From NCBI GenBank assembly GCA_927910885.1, contig CAKMOD010000133.1, positions 1 through 32,850 of the forward strand: DNA of 32,850 nucleotides, written 5' to 3'. The notes below the pieces were generated by a model that searched no databases, was not told the origin of the DNA, and saw only the letters and a list, made by a program, of their open reading frames with translations. Both the position numbers and the translations under genes were made by a program. This document shows, piece after piece, positions 32,197 through 32,850 of the stretch (its first letter is position 1; the number at the start of each line of letters is the position of its first letter). Origin of the DNA: an uncultured Prevotella sp. (lineage in GTDB: Bacteria > Bacteroidota > Bacteroidia > Bacteroidales > Bacteroidaceae).

Positions 32197-32570
32197 CATT
32201 CTTCAAAGTTCTAATCTCAAAAGGTATCTATCCAAATTGCTGAAGATACGTAGGAAAAACCTTAAATTATTCGTTACACTTAGAGACCGCTGTGCATTTA
32301 TTACAATTGCACCATGATGATTGCCTTAAACTTTTCATCATTATTTAGTTACTCAATGACTAACAATGACTTATAAAACACGCCTACCATTACGAGGAGT
32401 AGCCGTAAACGCAATTACAAAAGTAATGGACCCAAAACAAAGAGTTACAAGCTTCTTCTTACATACTACCTTCTGACTGACCTTTCTTAAATCGAGAATA
32501 CCACTAAAAGAAGAAGAAGTAATATGCTTAAAGAATTACTAAACAGTATTATAGCTCAACTATGCCAGCT

Positions 32571-32850
32571 CAATTTATCCTTGTTATAATGGAAGATATG
32601 CTCAGAGATGCGAATGCAGAAGGAGCGATAGCTAATGCGAAATCTTAATCCTTGTTTTAATGGAAGATACTCTCAGAGTTAATTAAAGGCTCAGAATTAG
32701 GAGCTTACAAGACAGTCTTAATACCTTGTTTTAATTGGAAGATACCTCTCAGATGCAAGAGGCATTTGCACAATGAGATTAAACAGAGTACGTTAATCCT
32801 TGTTCTAATGGAAGATACTCTCAGAGATTTCACTGTCAGCATTGCTGCTA
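32571..32850. CRISPR. Degenerate CRISPR-like repeat-spacer array (four repeats, runs off the window)
   Basis: Four copies of a ~36-bp repeat with core CCTTGTTTTAATGGAAGATA and a conserved end CTCAGAG. The CCTTG positions are 32579, 32650, 32724 and 32798, giving steps of 71, 74 and 74. The intervals of 35-37 bp are unlike each other, as expected for spacers. All four repeats differ. The leftmost has about seven mismatches, and the third has about four single-base insertions. A degenerate left end suggests the trailer end is here and the leader lies beyond the right edge. No cas genes are in the window, so the type is undetermined. Confidence 0.75.

Larger units (their letters stand above)
31145..32570. 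other. Long gene-poor spacer between susC and the CRISPR-like array
   Basis: About 1.4 kb, AT-rich. Short open frames occur, but none has a promoter, a recognisable domain or coding-like composition. It holds a 22-bp array (31518-31582), a hairpin region (31656-31720), direct repeats AATAATGTAAA at 31731 and 31755, and a 285-bp inverted-repeat unit (31912-32196). No cas gene is present. Confidence 0.6.

Noticed and set aside
32480..32535. An additional degenerate CRISPR repeat left of the first one
   Set aside because: Only a few short matches (CTTAA, ATATGCTTA) and wrong length; not convincing.

Overview
The window looks like a chromosomal segment of an oral-type Prevotella (Bacteroidota). 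The evidence is a BspA-like leucine-rich-repeat surface protein, a SusC/SusD pair, several TonB-type proteins, low GC with AT-rich spacers, and promoters of the Bacteroidota form (TTTG or ATTG, about 20 nt, then TAnnTTTG). I can read that promoter form directly in front of at least ten genes. Most genes lie on the minus strand. The species call is inference from gene content.

Layout. 1-668: 3' end of a BspA-like gene. 996-3171: a YeiH-type membrane protein and recO, followed by a plus-strand tRNA-Glu/rpsT unit. 3884-6679: hemG and hemN, the last two steps to protoporphyrin IX. 6867-10236: an AmpG-like MFS permease behind a TonB-dependent receptor broken by a frameshift. 10466-13539: gyrB and an AraC-type regulator (plus strand). 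13642-15904: a cysteine-rich DUF3109 protein and two tandem uracil-DNA glycosylase genes. 16069-17934: two small exported low-complexity proteins, one Cys/Lys-rich and one Lys/Ala-rich. 18081-19598: gpmI. 19905-21600: three secreted TonB C-terminal-domain proteins. 22028-23179: a membrane-tethered TPR regulator. 23517-25755: an SGNH hydrolase and a WYL regulator. 26170-31000: SusD and SusC. 31145-32570: long gene-poor spacer. 32571-end: a degenerate CRISPR-like repeat-spacer array running off the window.

How genes connect. hemN and the TonB receptor carry an identical 23-bp sequence at the same place over the promoter -33 region, containing the 16-bp imperfect dyad TCCTCATTTATAAGGA. This suggests one regulator controls late heme synthesis and a nearby uptake receptor/permease pair. 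The simplest reading is an iron, heme or porphyrin-precursor scavenging regulon, but the ligand is not visible in sequence.

Most unusual structure. The spacers hold several unrelated short tandem arrays. Three families share a 22-bp period (two helical turns) and are built from dyads phased at 11 bp: TTCATGAA/AAATATTT at 2130 and 14341, GTGYTAAG-type at 20515 and 31518, and AAAAG-N5-CTTTT at 16892. Others have periods of 7, 8 and 9 bp, and some run into gene 3' ends. There is also an 85-90 bp element with 12-14 bp terminal inverted repeats in two copies. Likely single-base deletions occur in both large TonB-receptor genes, so either these genes are decaying or the assembly has indel errors.
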